A DNA stretch of 64,000 nucleotides from Bacteroidota bacterium. GTDB lineage: Bacteria; Bacteroidota; Ignavibacteria; Palsa-1295. The stretch lies in contig JAUZNX010000002.1 in the NCBI GenBank assembly GCA_030706745.1, forward strand, positions 1 through 64,000, read 5' to 3'. The position numbers were made by a program, and so were the translations under genes. Shown one piece after another: positions 52,997 through 61,415 of the stretch. Each line of letters begins with the position of its first letter. Within the stretch, counting starts at the first letter, position 1. The notes below the pieces were generated by a model. The model had not been told where the DNA came from. It searched no databases and saw only the letters and a list, made by a program, of their open reading frames with translations.

Positions 52997-53719
52997 CTAC
53001 TTCCGCCACAACACCGCTTGCGATTGCAGGTTATGTGGCTTCATGCTATTGGAGAAGCCGCTGGTATCCGAATACTCTTCGATGAGGACCGGTCCGACTG
53101 AGCGCGCAAAATAGACTTGCCAGTAAATCGGAAAGCTTGGGGACATCTGGCCGCTGGCGTCATCATGCGTGTAACGAATGACATAGGACTCTCCATACGA
53201 GACGGAAGCAACGGGTCCGATGGCCGCCGGCACGAGCAGCGTATCGAAGTGATCGAGAATATGCGCGGTGATCGTGATACCCGCTCCGAGCCCAGGCCCT
53301 TGAAGCAAACCGGCCGGCCAGGAGCCGCTATCATGTAGTCCGGTGCGCTCCAGCAATTTGAGATCGCCGGGACGACGTCCGGCGGAATCGCCAAAGTAAT
53401 ATCCGGCCGGCAGACTGAAGATCGAGTTCATACCGATGCTGTCAATCGAAATTGTATCACGCCACGAACTGATATGAAACGCATCGTGGCGTAATGTCTG
53501 ATCATAGACAGTGCTGCCGTCGTTCGAAATGAGGAAGTGATCGTTGGAGTCACTTGTCGGCGACATATAGTAGTGCATCCCCGATTCCAGCGCGGAGAGC
53601 GTCCAAAAGAAGTCCACCGGTTGACTTGACGGGGGAGTATTCATTGTCGGCGGAAGCGACTGCGAACACCCCGCGCCAAGTGCGACAAACGCGATCAGCA
53701 GAAAAGAGCGTACGATCAT
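52997..53719 (-). CDS. Lipoprotein in the anti-sigma operon (240 aa)
   Basis: ATG 53719 overlaps the stop of the anti-sigma/barrel gene (ATGA), giving translational coupling. The leader MIVRSFLLIAFVALGAGC has the lipobox GAGC. The mature part is mostly beta with a Ser/Thr/Pro-rich start and no known domain. As third gene after sigma and anti-sigma, it may be a periplasmic or outer-leaflet partner of the anti-sigma protein. Confidence 0.8.
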   Translation of the reverse strand: MIVRSFLLIAFVALGAGCSQSLPPTMNTPPSSQPVDFFWTLSALESGMHYYMSPTSDSNDHFLISNDGSTVYDQTLRHDAFHISSWRDTISIDSIGMNSIFSLPAGYYFGDSAGRRPGDLKLLERTGLHDSGSWPAGLLQGPGLGAGITITAHILDHFDTLLVPAAIGPVASVSYGESYVIRYTHDDASGQMSPSFPIYWQVYFARSVGPVLIEEYSDTSGFSNSMKPHNLQSQAVLWRK

Positions 53720-55131
53720 GGGCGGTATCGAAATCCGGCGCGAAGTCCGACTGCCGAAGTAAACGTTCGTTGTGCCGACGTCTCGGCATGGACGATACCG
53801 GTAACGCCCGCAGGTATCTGCGACGCGGCATCGACCGCTGCCACTCCCCAAATGCCACTCGCGACCAGACCGAAATCGAGTGTCAAATCATCCGAAAGCA
53901 CGCGTGAGACACCGGCGGAAAGAGTCGCGCAGGGCTCCGCGCTCCCTTCGAACGCGAATCCGCCCGATAGGCCCAGCCGCACCGGGTAGTCGCTCGTCGG
54001 AGCAAGCGTCACATGCGTGGATGCGCGGACGTAGTAGGCTTGCGTGCCTTGAATATCGCTCAAGTAAGTCCCGCGAGCGTAATTCGAATTATTGAGCGAC
54101 GGATCGAGCACAAAATGCGTCCCCAATTTTCCATACCACCCAATTCCTGCTTCCATCCCGAACGCGAAAGACTCCGTCAGATCATAGTCTACCGTAATTT
54201 CAGGAGCGTAATTCCGTATCGGCGAAGTAGTACTCGACGGACCAAACGTGGGCAGATAATAACCGCTCGCCGCCATATTCAAGCCGACGGAGAACGGGTG
54301 CACACGATCGCGCGATAAACCGAATGTAATCTCATGCAACGTGCGCGGCATTCGCACCGTGGGAAATGGAATGGCAGCGTCGGCATACATAGTCGGTTGC
54401 CCAACGATGAAAATCGATGCGTCCTGTGGGCCAAGCGCCGGTTGTGCCGATGCTTCGGATGAAGAGCGAGCGACCATCTCGGCTCGACGATGTGTGATAG
54501 ATGGTGCGTGTGCGATAACGGATGCTGGGCGCGCAGTCATCGAGGCAGAGTGCGCGATCGCTGACGATGGTTGACCGAATCTCGAAGAAGAACGCGCAAT
54601 CGCGGGCGACGAATGAGGGGCCATCGAGGACGGTTGATTGATTGCCGACGTCGGATGCTGGCCGCGAACAGTTGATCCAACTTCGGACTTCGTAGCCATC
54701 TGGTTGGGAAGCGATACCACCGGCGAGTTGGAGCTTGCCGGTAGGCTTATAGGAGGATCAATGCGACTGGCATTCCACCAGAGTCCGCCGGCAGTGGCCA
54801 GTATGCCGGCGGCGGATGCCGCGATGATGGCATGATCGCTGAAGAACGATTGGACGGCGCGGAATCCTGAGCCAATGAATCCGGTGGGACGCAGGATCGT
54901 GCGCTCGATGGCGCTGCCGAGTGCAGGCAACCGCGTGGCAAGTTGACGTTCGGCGCTCGCGGGTACGGCAAATGGCCTCCGGCCAGCGGCAAGCAGATCG
55001 TTCATACGCAAGTGCTCATCGAGCACCGCGCGCTTCTCCGGACTTGTCGAAAGCGTGTGAAGCAGCTCGGCACTCGATGACTCATCGAGCGAGCCATCCA
55101 AATAGGCAAGTACATTTTCTTCGAGTGTCAT
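53716..55131 (-). CDS. Dual-membrane anti-sigma / outer-membrane barrel fusion (471 aa)
   Basis: The start ATG 55131 has AAGAGGAAG in the right place. Residues 1-~95 are a helical anti-sigma-type domain (MTLEENVLAYLDGSLDESSS). One membrane helix lies at ~100-119 (HAIIAASAAGILATAGGLWW). A ~130-residue Ser/Pro/Ala/His-rich linker follows (~120-250). The C-terminal ~220 residues form an outer-membrane barrel (FGLSRDRVHPFSVGLNMAASGYYLP; LTLDFGLVASGIWGV; GLRAGFRYRP). One chain thus should span both membranes. This matches the layout of dual-membrane-spanning anti-sigma factors (Dma) described in Bacteroides thetaiotaomicron. It follows the ECF sigma gene and precedes the lipoprotein. Confidence 0.85.
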   Translation of the reverse strand: MTLEENVLAYLDGSLDESSSAELLHTLSTSPEKRAVLDEHLRMNDLLAAGRRPFAVPASAERQLATRLPALGSAIERTILRPTGFIGSGFRAVQSFFSDHAIIAASAAGILATAGGLWWNASRIDPPISLPASSNSPVVSLPNQMATKSEVGSTVRGQHPTSAINQPSSMAPHSSPAIARSSSRFGQPSSAIAHSASMTARPASVIAHAPSITHRRAEMVARSSSEASAQPALGPQDASIFIVGQPTMYADAAIPFPTVRMPRTLHEITFGLSRDRVHPFSVGLNMAASGYYLPTFGPSSTTSPIRNYAPEITVDYDLTESFAFGMEAGIGWYGKLGTHFVLDPSLNNSNYARGTYLSDIQGTQAYYVRASTHVTLAPTSDYPVRLGLSGGFAFEGSAEPCATLSAGVSRVLSDDLTLDFGLVASGIWGVAAVDAASQIPAGVTGIVHAETSAQRTFTSAVGLRAGFRYRP

Positions 55132-55141
55132 ATCTTCCTCT

Positions 55142-55882
55142 TCATTCTGCAAGATAAGGTTGGAGCAGTGTTCGGAGTTTCTCCTTCGCGCGCCAGATCC
55201 GGACTTTGGTAACGGAAAGCGACGTGCCCGTCATCTGCGCGATCTGGGCATAACTAAATCCATCGAACTCGCGGAGTACAAACGCTTCGCGGAATTCCTC
55301 GGGTAGCGTGGCGACCGCATTCTCTATTCGGTCTCGCAAAAAGTGCTGCTCTTCATCGTATTCGGGTGCAAGGCTGCGATCTCGGCTTGCGAGCATCGGA
55401 TGCAGTTCGAGCGAATCCACCGCTTGCCGGCACCGTAATGCATTCAAACAGAGATTGCGCGCGATCGTATACAGCCAGCCCCGAACATTCGAGCCGCTTC
55501 GGAATTGATCCGCACGCTCGTAGGCACGAATAAACACGTCCTGAAACAAATCGCTGGCCCGGTCGGCATCGCGGCCCATCATCCGAAGGCAATAGGTATA
55601 AACATCATTCTTGTAGCGCTTGTACAGCTCCGCGAAAGCCCGATCCGCCGCCGCGCGGTCGCGAGGTTCTGCCGTCGCAGTAACCAACAGATCGAGATCC
55701 GATGCTGTGGCAAGGAATGATTCGAATTGGCTGGTTGCTGCAGCGGGAGGATCTGTGGGCCCAACTGAACCTGTGGAAGAAGCAATCTCAAACGTTCTTT
55801 TTTTCGCGGATGCACGATGTCCTGAGATGCGAATGCTCGCACCGGTTGCCACCCGCCCCAGGACTGTTGGACTGACCGCCAT
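55142..55882 (-). CDS. ECF-type RNA polymerase sigma factor, cognate of the fused anti-sigma
   Basis: The protein has an extra ~60-residue N-terminal tail, then sigma region 2 (FAELYKRYKNDVYTYCLRMMG, DLFQDVFIRAYERADQF, GWLYTIARNLCLNAL) and region 4 (LPEEFREAFVLREFDGFSYAQIAQMTG, SVTKVRIWRAKEKLR). An internal start (e.g. near the LATASDL region) is possible. Its stop lies ten bases before the anti-sigma ATG. First gene of the sigma/anti-sigma-barrel/lipoprotein operon. Confidence 0.92.
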   Translation of the reverse strand: MAVSPTVLGRVATGASIRISGHRASAKKRTFEIASSTGSVGPTDPPAAATSQFESFLATASDLDLLVTATAEPRDRAAADRAFAELYKRYKNDVYTYCLRMMGRDADRASDLFQDVFIRAYERADQFRSGSNVRGWLYTIARNLCLNALRCRQAVDSLELHPMLASRDRSLAPEYDEEQHFLRDRIENAVATLPEEFREAFVLREFDGFSYAQIAQMTGTSLSVTKVRIWRAKEKLRTLLQPYLAE

Positions 55883-55924
55883 ATTGTAAAAACACTTCCC
55901 GAGGCCCGAAGTTACAGCAACGGC

Positions 55925-58855
55925 TCACCGAAGTATGACGACTTTTCGGGTTGCACGCCCACTAAGACCCTCAATTCGCAGAAGATAGGTGCCCGAGGCG
56001 ATATCGTTTAGCAGTAGATGCACCGTTTGCTCGCCCGGCGAACCTTGCACGATTTCACCCAAAGCGGAATGCCCGAGCACGTCCGAAACCGAAACTGTCA
56101 GTGCTTGTGCCAGTGGCATGGAGAGTGTGACATCCAGCGCTCCATCCTGTGTTTGCTCCGCGCGCTGGATTAAGATGCTGCCTGTTCGCATAAAGCCACG
56201 CAGAAGACTATCGCCACACAGGTCTCTGCCGGTGAATGTCGTGAAGACGGCACGTGATGAATACAGAATCTCGCAGCCGGCCCCAGGCCCGGACATGATC
56301 TGCGCGGGCAGTGTGCTTTGCACGCCAATCGGAGATGATGTCGGGTTCGCGACAAAAGTCTGGAAGAGCAAATTTGTCAGCGTGCCCGAAATCCCGAGCG
56401 GACCATTCGTCGATGTAAAGCGGAGTGTGTCGGTAGCGACTCCAGTCAGAAGCGTGCTTCCCCAGCCGGAGGTTAGCGTTCCTTGAGTCCCGGCGCCAGT
56501 GCACCGGAGCAGGCCGTGATCGTATGTCACGAACAGCATAAACTGAGTCACGCTGACACCGATGGGCAAGCCTGTCAACATGACTGTCGCTGAAGCCTGA
56601 TTGCCAAAGCTAACGGGAGCTGTCATAATGCTGAGCCTGGTCGTAGTGGTATCCACATTTACGACTACACTGAATGGCAGCGTGATATCCTTTGTGTGCA
56701 ATTGGTCGCACACCAAATACGTGAGCCGTGCATGAATCGGAGTGTTGTTCGCTTCAGCTCGGGGGAGCAGGGTAAGAAGTAACAACGAGTCGTTTCCGTT
56801 GACCGTGAGGCTGGTGTCGATCGTGACGATTAATTCGCCGTTTGCCCCGCCTGTGGTCGTAACCGGCAGCGTTCGGAGCAATCCGGTCGTTGTGACACTC
56901 TTGAATTCGAAACGTGACGTGTCAAACGTGATTTCGATTTTGTTTGGCAAAAAGCTCTCGTTCGCACCCAGTATAGAATCGAGCAGCAGGTGAAGCTCAA
57001 GTGGCTTGCATAGGATTGCCGCCGAGGAATCCATCGTGAGCGCATGCCGGAGTGTATCAGTCGCGGCGAGTACCGGGAATTGGGCCGGGGTTGTTTCGAG
57101 CAATTCGATGGCGTCGGCACATAGAGTTGCGCCGGGTGTCAGCACTGCGAGCGCGGCGGTCCGCTCGCCATGGAAGATTAGCCGGAAGAGCGGGCTATCG
57201 ATTATGCTCGGTTCAGCAATGATGTTCACCGTTATGAATCCCGGTGTCGTGGAATCGATCGAGATCGAGGCACTCTCTGGAGGTAATAGCGACTGGAATC
57301 CGGAGAACGACGTGATGAGCGGGTCCAACGCAACCGTGACAGTCAGGCTCATGACACCTTCGCTATCCGCGAATGGCGGGCTGACTGAGAACGTCGCTCG
57401 AAAATCGTGACACGCCATCGCTGAATCCACTTTAACGTTCAGCGTGTGCTTAATCGTATCGCGGCGTACTTCAGGAGATATCGTCCCCGGAAGGAAAGTA
57501 TATGCATCCGCCGACTGCCAACCGGCAGCGACAGCAAAAACCGGTACGGGTGATGTGAGGCTGTGGACTCCTGGTGAAATGGGAGTAACAAGCGTCGATT
57601 GCGCGCTCCTGTAAATCTGTGACCGGGTCCCCGCAAGAGAGCCGATCAACTGATTGTCCAGACGGATCTGGCCTTCCGAAGGAGTTGGGTAAATCATGGA
57701 GACATAGTGCCGGAACGGGTATGGCGACTCAGCGAAGAGAGGCGCATTCCAAAGCAAAGTGTCTGCCCAGAGTGAACTGTCAAGAATACTGACCAGCGTT
57801 GGATCGCTTTGACCGTTGAGTACCTGTGAGTTGCCGACCGCCAGCTCATGAAGCGATATTGGCGTACTCGCGGTGATATCGGCTGCACCCCGAAACGAGA
57901 GCGCAATACGGCCTGGTGCAAATCCCGGAGATCCATTGACCGAAAAATTAAACGGACGGTCGCTCGTCAGAAGAGCTCGCACATTGGCCGTATCGGTACC
58001 GTCCGCATTGCCGAGCGGAGAAATATAATAATGCTGACTCCAGTGGCGCTTCCCAAGGATCTCATCCATCAATTCATTGCAGGACTCGACCGTTAGCGGG
58101 ACATAACCGCACGTTGTCCCAACGATCACACTGACTGGTTTCGAGGAAACAACAGTGGAGTTCGAAAGCGATGATCTTGTAGGAACACCGAATGAGTCGG
58201 CTTTGACAATGTAACACTCACCGGCATTCAAGGTGACGGTAAACGGGACATTCGCCGGCTGCTTTAGCATCGTCAACACCGAAGGGGTGATCGTGACCAC
58301 CGTGTTGTCCTGCGGAGCCGTTACGAGAATCTCGGAATGATTGGGTTCGAGCCTGCCAATTGTCGTGTCTTGGCTAAGAATCGCGTCATCCCACTCACCC
58401 CACTCGGCGACCATGTAATCCGTGTCGAGCGATTCGTCTGGATAAAGTTGAGTCGCATCGCCTGCTTCGAGGATGAAGTCATGCAGCGTAAGGTTCACCG
58501 GCTCGTTTGTCCGGACAATCAAGCCCTTGGATGTTTTGCCAAGATCATTCAGGTGAATCAGTTTCGTCGGAAGCGAAATGACTGTCGCCTGCATGGCCGT
58601 GAACGAAAAATCCTGGGCGTATCCACTTGGCGAAGTGATCGTGCCGCATCCATCGTACGGGCTGAGCACGGTCAAGATCAGCGATAATGAAGAGAGGTCG
58701 GCGCCTGGAAGATTCTCGGGGCCTTCAATGATACCGAAAGTGAAATGCCGGCCTGAGCGCTGGAGCGAATTCTGCCCAATGCCTGCGGTCACGCCGAGTG
58801 TCGCTAGGAGCACGGTGACGACCGATGCAATTCGTAGGAACGAAAAAAATCGCAT
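55925..58855 (-). CDS. T9SS-exported protein with IgGFc-binding domain (976 aa)
   Basis: ATG 58855 starts a signal peptide (MRFFSFLRIASVVTVLLATL). The N-terminal ~430 residues (FTFGIIEGPENLPGAD; ITSPSGYAQDF; VIVGTTCGYVPLTVESCNELMDEILG) match the IgGFc-binding N-terminal domain. Two or three cohesin-like beta domains follow (~480-890). The last ~85 residues (VSVSDVLGHSALGE; ASGTYLLRIEG; RKVVILR) are a T9SS type A sorting domain. A closely related but shorter paralogue lies at 61416-63059. Probably a secreted adhesin or surface protein. Confidence 0.9.
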   Translation of the reverse strand: MRFFSFLRIASVVTVLLATLGVTAGIGQNSLQRSGRHFTFGIIEGPENLPGADLSSLSLILTVLSPYDGCGTITSPSGYAQDFSFTAMQATVISLPTKLIHLNDLGKTSKGLIVRTNEPVNLTLHDFILEAGDATQLYPDESLDTDYMVAEWGEWDDAILSQDTTIGRLEPNHSEILVTAPQDNTVVTITPSVLTMLKQPANVPFTVTLNAGECYIVKADSFGVPTRSSLSNSTVVSSKPVSVIVGTTCGYVPLTVESCNELMDEILGKRHWSQHYYISPLGNADGTDTANVRALLTSDRPFNFSVNGSPGFAPGRIALSFRGAADITASTPISLHELAVGNSQVLNGQSDPTLVSILDSSLWADTLLWNAPLFAESPYPFRHYVSMIYPTPSEGQIRLDNQLIGSLAGTRSQIYRSAQSTLVTPISPGVHSLTSPVPVFAVAAGWQSADAYTFLPGTISPEVRRDTIKHTLNVKVDSAMACHDFRATFSVSPPFADSEGVMSLTVTVALDPLITSFSGFQSLLPPESASISIDSTTPGFITVNIIAEPSIIDSPLFRLIFHGERTAALAVLTPGATLCADAIELLETTPAQFPVLAATDTLRHALTMDSSAAILCKPLELHLLLDSILGANESFLPNKIEITFDTSRFEFKSVTTTGLLRTLPVTTTGGANGELIVTIDTSLTVNGNDSLLLLTLLPRAEANNTPIHARLTYLVCDQLHTKDITLPFSVVVNVDTTTTRLSIMTAPVSFGNQASATVMLTGLPIGVSVTQFMLFVTYDHGLLRCTGAGTQGTLTSGWGSTLLTGVATDTLRFTSTNGPLGISGTLTNLLFQTFVANPTSSPIGVQSTLPAQIMSGPGAGCEILYSSRAVFTTFTGRDLCGDSLLRGFMRTGSILIQRAEQTQDGALDVTLSMPLAQALTVSVSDVLGHSALGEIVQGSPGEQTVHLLLNDIASGTYLLRIEGLSGRATRKVVILR

Positions 58856-58983
58856 ACTACAGGAACACGAATCGGCACGCATGGTTGCCGAGGAACTTCA
58901 AATATGAGCCAGCTGCCGGGTATGAGGCTTCGCCGGATTCCCAGGACACCCGAGACCGCTAGAATGCGGGAATGGTAGTTGAA

Positions 58984-60537
58984 CTACCGGAAGTCCTCAC
59001 GATTTCTGCCACGGTTACGACTCTTAGCCTGGCCCTGGCCTTGTGAGCGTTCTTGTTGGTTTGGCCGCTCGGGTCGACCAGCGTTTGGTCTTCCCGAGTT
59101 GGGCCTTCCCTGAGCGGGTTTTCCGTTTTGCGGCCGGGCTCCTTGGGGCTTCCCATTTTGAGGCTTTCCACCTTGCGGCTTTCCGCCGTGAGGCCTTCCA
59201 TTCTGTGGTCTGCCGCCCTGCGGTCTTGCGTTCTGTGATCTTCCGTTCTGCTGACGTTCGCCTTGCAATCTTCCATCTTGAGGTCGTCCGCCTTGCGGAG
59301 CATGCGAGCGGGGTTGCGATGGCCTCAATTGAATACTCGGGGATTCCGTGGGACGGCCACGGTCATCCTCGCGAGATCCCCCAGCCGATTGGTTGGGTCG
59401 TTCCGACTTTGCGAAGCCATGATCGTGAGCGACAGGAATCCGCTTGTTCGTCAGTTTCTCAATGTCCTTGAGATATGGCTTCTCATCCGGTGCGCAGAAA
59501 GAAATCGCCGTCCCTGATGCACCAGCGCGTCCCGTCCGTCCGATTCGATGAACATACGTCTCCGGGACGTTTGGAATTTCGTAGTTGATCACGTATTCGA
59601 GATCGTCAACATCGATACCACGAGCGGCGATGTCTGTGGCGACCAGCACGCGAATTTGTTTCGCTTTGAAGTTCGTGAGTGAACGCTGCCGGGCGTTTTG
59701 CGCCTTGTTACCGTGGATCGCTTCGGCGTAAATGTGATTTCTCTCGAGCGTGCGGGCCACGACATCCGCGCCACGCTTGGTGCGCGTGAATACGAGCGCG
59801 TGGCGAATTGATTTGTCTTCCAACAGGTGAAGCAAGAGATCGGGCTTCTTCGATTTCTCGACAAAGTAAACTGACTGCTGAATCAGGTCGACCGTTGAGG
59901 CCGGCGGTGTTACGGCGACTTTCACCGGCTGATACAGAATATCGCTTGCCAGCGAGACGATCGCAGCCGGCATCGTTGCGGAAAAGAAAAGCGTCTGACG
60001 ATCGTTTGGTAGCTCCGCGATAATATCCTTCACATCTCGGACGAAGCCCATGTCCAGCATTCGGTCGGCTTCATCGAGCACAAAAATTTCGACCTGTCGG
60101 AGATTGATATGACCCTGGTCCATCAGGTCGAGCAAGCGGCCGGGAGTCGCAATCACGATATCCACTCCAGCATGCAATGCCCGCGTTTGCGCGCCTTGCT
60201 TGACGCCGCCAAAGATCACAACGCTTGTCAGTCCCGAGTGGCGACCATAAGCCATAAAGCTCTCCTCGATCTGCACGGCCAATTCGCGCGTCGGCGTGAG
60301 GATTAAACTACGGATCGGTCGTTTCTTGCCATGGGGCTTGTTTGCACTCAGAAGTTGAATGATCGGCACCGCGAACGCGGCTGTCTTGCCGGTTCCGGTC
60401 TGCGCGACACCCAGTAGGTCCTTGCCTTGCAGGACGATCGGAATCGCTTGCTGCTGAATCGGCGTGGGAGTGCGGTATCCTTCTTCGTGCAGCGAGCGCA
60501 GGATTGGCTCGCTAATTCCTAATGCTTTGAATGGCAT
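58984..60537 (-). CDS. DEAD-box RNA helicase (RhlE-like) with QN/RG-rich tail
   Basis: All motifs are present in order: Q motif (YRTPTPIQQQAIP), I (AQTGTGKT), Ia (PTRELAVQ), Ib (TPGRLLDL), II (DEAD), III (SAT), IV (LVFTRTKRGADV), V (ATDIAARGID), VI (HRIGRTGRAG). The C-terminal ~120 residues are a low-complexity tail of repeated Gly/Gln/Arg/Pro units (GRPQGGKPQNGKPQG) ending in an Arg-rich stretch, common for RNA-binding helicases. It likely unwinds structured RNA, for example in ribosome assembly or cold growth. Confidence 0.95.
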   Translation of the reverse strand: MPFKALGISEPILRSLHEEGYRTPTPIQQQAIPIVLQGKDLLGVAQTGTGKTAAFAVPIIQLLSANKPHGKKRPIRSLILTPTRELAVQIEESFMAYGRHSGLTSVVIFGGVKQGAQTRALHAGVDIVIATPGRLLDLMDQGHINLRQVEIFVLDEADRMLDMGFVRDVKDIIAELPNDRQTLFFSATMPAAIVSLASDILYQPVKVAVTPPASTVDLIQQSVYFVEKSKKPDLLLHLLEDKSIRHALVFTRTKRGADVVARTLERNHIYAEAIHGNKAQNARQRSLTNFKAKQIRVLVATDIAARGIDVDDLEYVINYEIPNVPETYVHRIGRTGRAGASGTAISFCAPDEKPYLKDIEKLTNKRIPVAHDHGFAKSERPNQSAGGSREDDRGRPTESPSIQLRPSQPRSHAPQGGRPQDGRLQGERQQNGRSQNARPQGGRPQNGRPHGGKPQGGKPQNGKPQGARPQNGKPAQGRPNSGRPNAGRPERPNQQERSQGQGQAKSRNRGRNREDFR

Positions 60538-60802
60538 AAATTACTCTTTGGTATGTATAAAAATAAGATGAGAAGCCATAGAATATGGCGATAATGAGAC
60601 ATGGAGCACAGCGCCCAACATAAAACACTCGAGAATCATCTGTGGCTTTGAACTGAGAAATAGTTAACAGCCAAAGCGGTGAATCGCTAATCATGGGCGC
60701 TGCATCGCTATGCCGCATACATCAGGCACGGTTCTTGGCCCAATAGGTATGATGTTAACTGTAAACGACAGAATATTAAACCTCACTCATTCATAAAGAA
60801 TA

Positions 60803-61312
60803 ATGAAATACTTAGCGCCCAAGAATTTTGGATTCTCGCTCATGCTTGTTCTTCTCGTGACCGGATGCTCGGCATCGACTTCGCCAACTGGTGTCACGAC
60901 GACCGATGGGAGCATGGTAGCGATGGTCGATGGCTACAGTTGGTCGTCCACCGTGATTCCGCCTGGTATTTCCGGTGGTGCTTCTGCCAAGCGTAGTGAT
61001 GCCGGTGCCCTGACACTCACCGGAGTTTCGACCAATCACGGCTCGATCATTCTGGTATTGTTACATCCGAAGATCGGAATGGACACGCTCGGCCTTGGAA
61101 ATTCCGGATCCTATATTGACGATGGGAAACAGGTCTATATCACGGCCGGAGTCAACAAGGGGCTAGTGAGCCTCACAACTTACGATAGCATCCATCACCT
61201 GGTCAGCGGAACATTCAACTTCCAGGCAAGCCGGACCGATTCCGTTTCAACACCTGCGACGGTGACGGTCACAAACGGTTCATTCTATAATCTGGAATGG
61301 GGTAAGAATTAA
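60803..61312 (+). CDS. Lipoprotein, DUF6252-like (169 aa)
   Basis: The leader has lipobox LVTGC. The mature part is a small beta domain (MVAMVDGYSWSS; ALTLTGVSTNHGSIILVLL; LVSGTFNFQASRTDSVS; VTVTNGSFYNLEW). This G-F-F pattern matches small lipoproteins of the DUF6252 type common in Bacteroidota. Function unknown. An imperfect terminator lies after it. Confidence 0.8.
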   Translation: MKYLAPKNFGFSLMLVLLVTGCSASTSPTGVTTTDGSMVAMVDGYSWSSTVIPPGISGGASAKRSDAGALTLTGVSTNHGSIILVLLHPKIGMDTLGLGNSGSYIDDGKQVYITAGVNKGLVSLTTYDSIHHLVSGTFNFQASRTDSVSTPATVTVTNGSFYNLEWGKN

Positions 61313-61343
61313 CCGCATCGGCGGGTAATTGAGCGGATAAGAT

Positions 61344-61375
61344 AATGGGTGCCATATGCGCCCATTTCTTCTTAT
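61344..61375. terminator. Terminator-like hairpin between convergent genes
   Basis: AATGGGTGC (61344-61352) and GCGCCCATT (61358-61366) form a 9-bp stem with one G-T pair and a 5-base loop, followed by TCTTCTT. It lies between the convergent lipoprotein and T9SS genes and may serve both. Confidence 0.65.
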
Positions 61376-61415
61376 GTAGATTTGAGAATGTGAGTTGCCA
61401 TACCTGCAGCCATGA

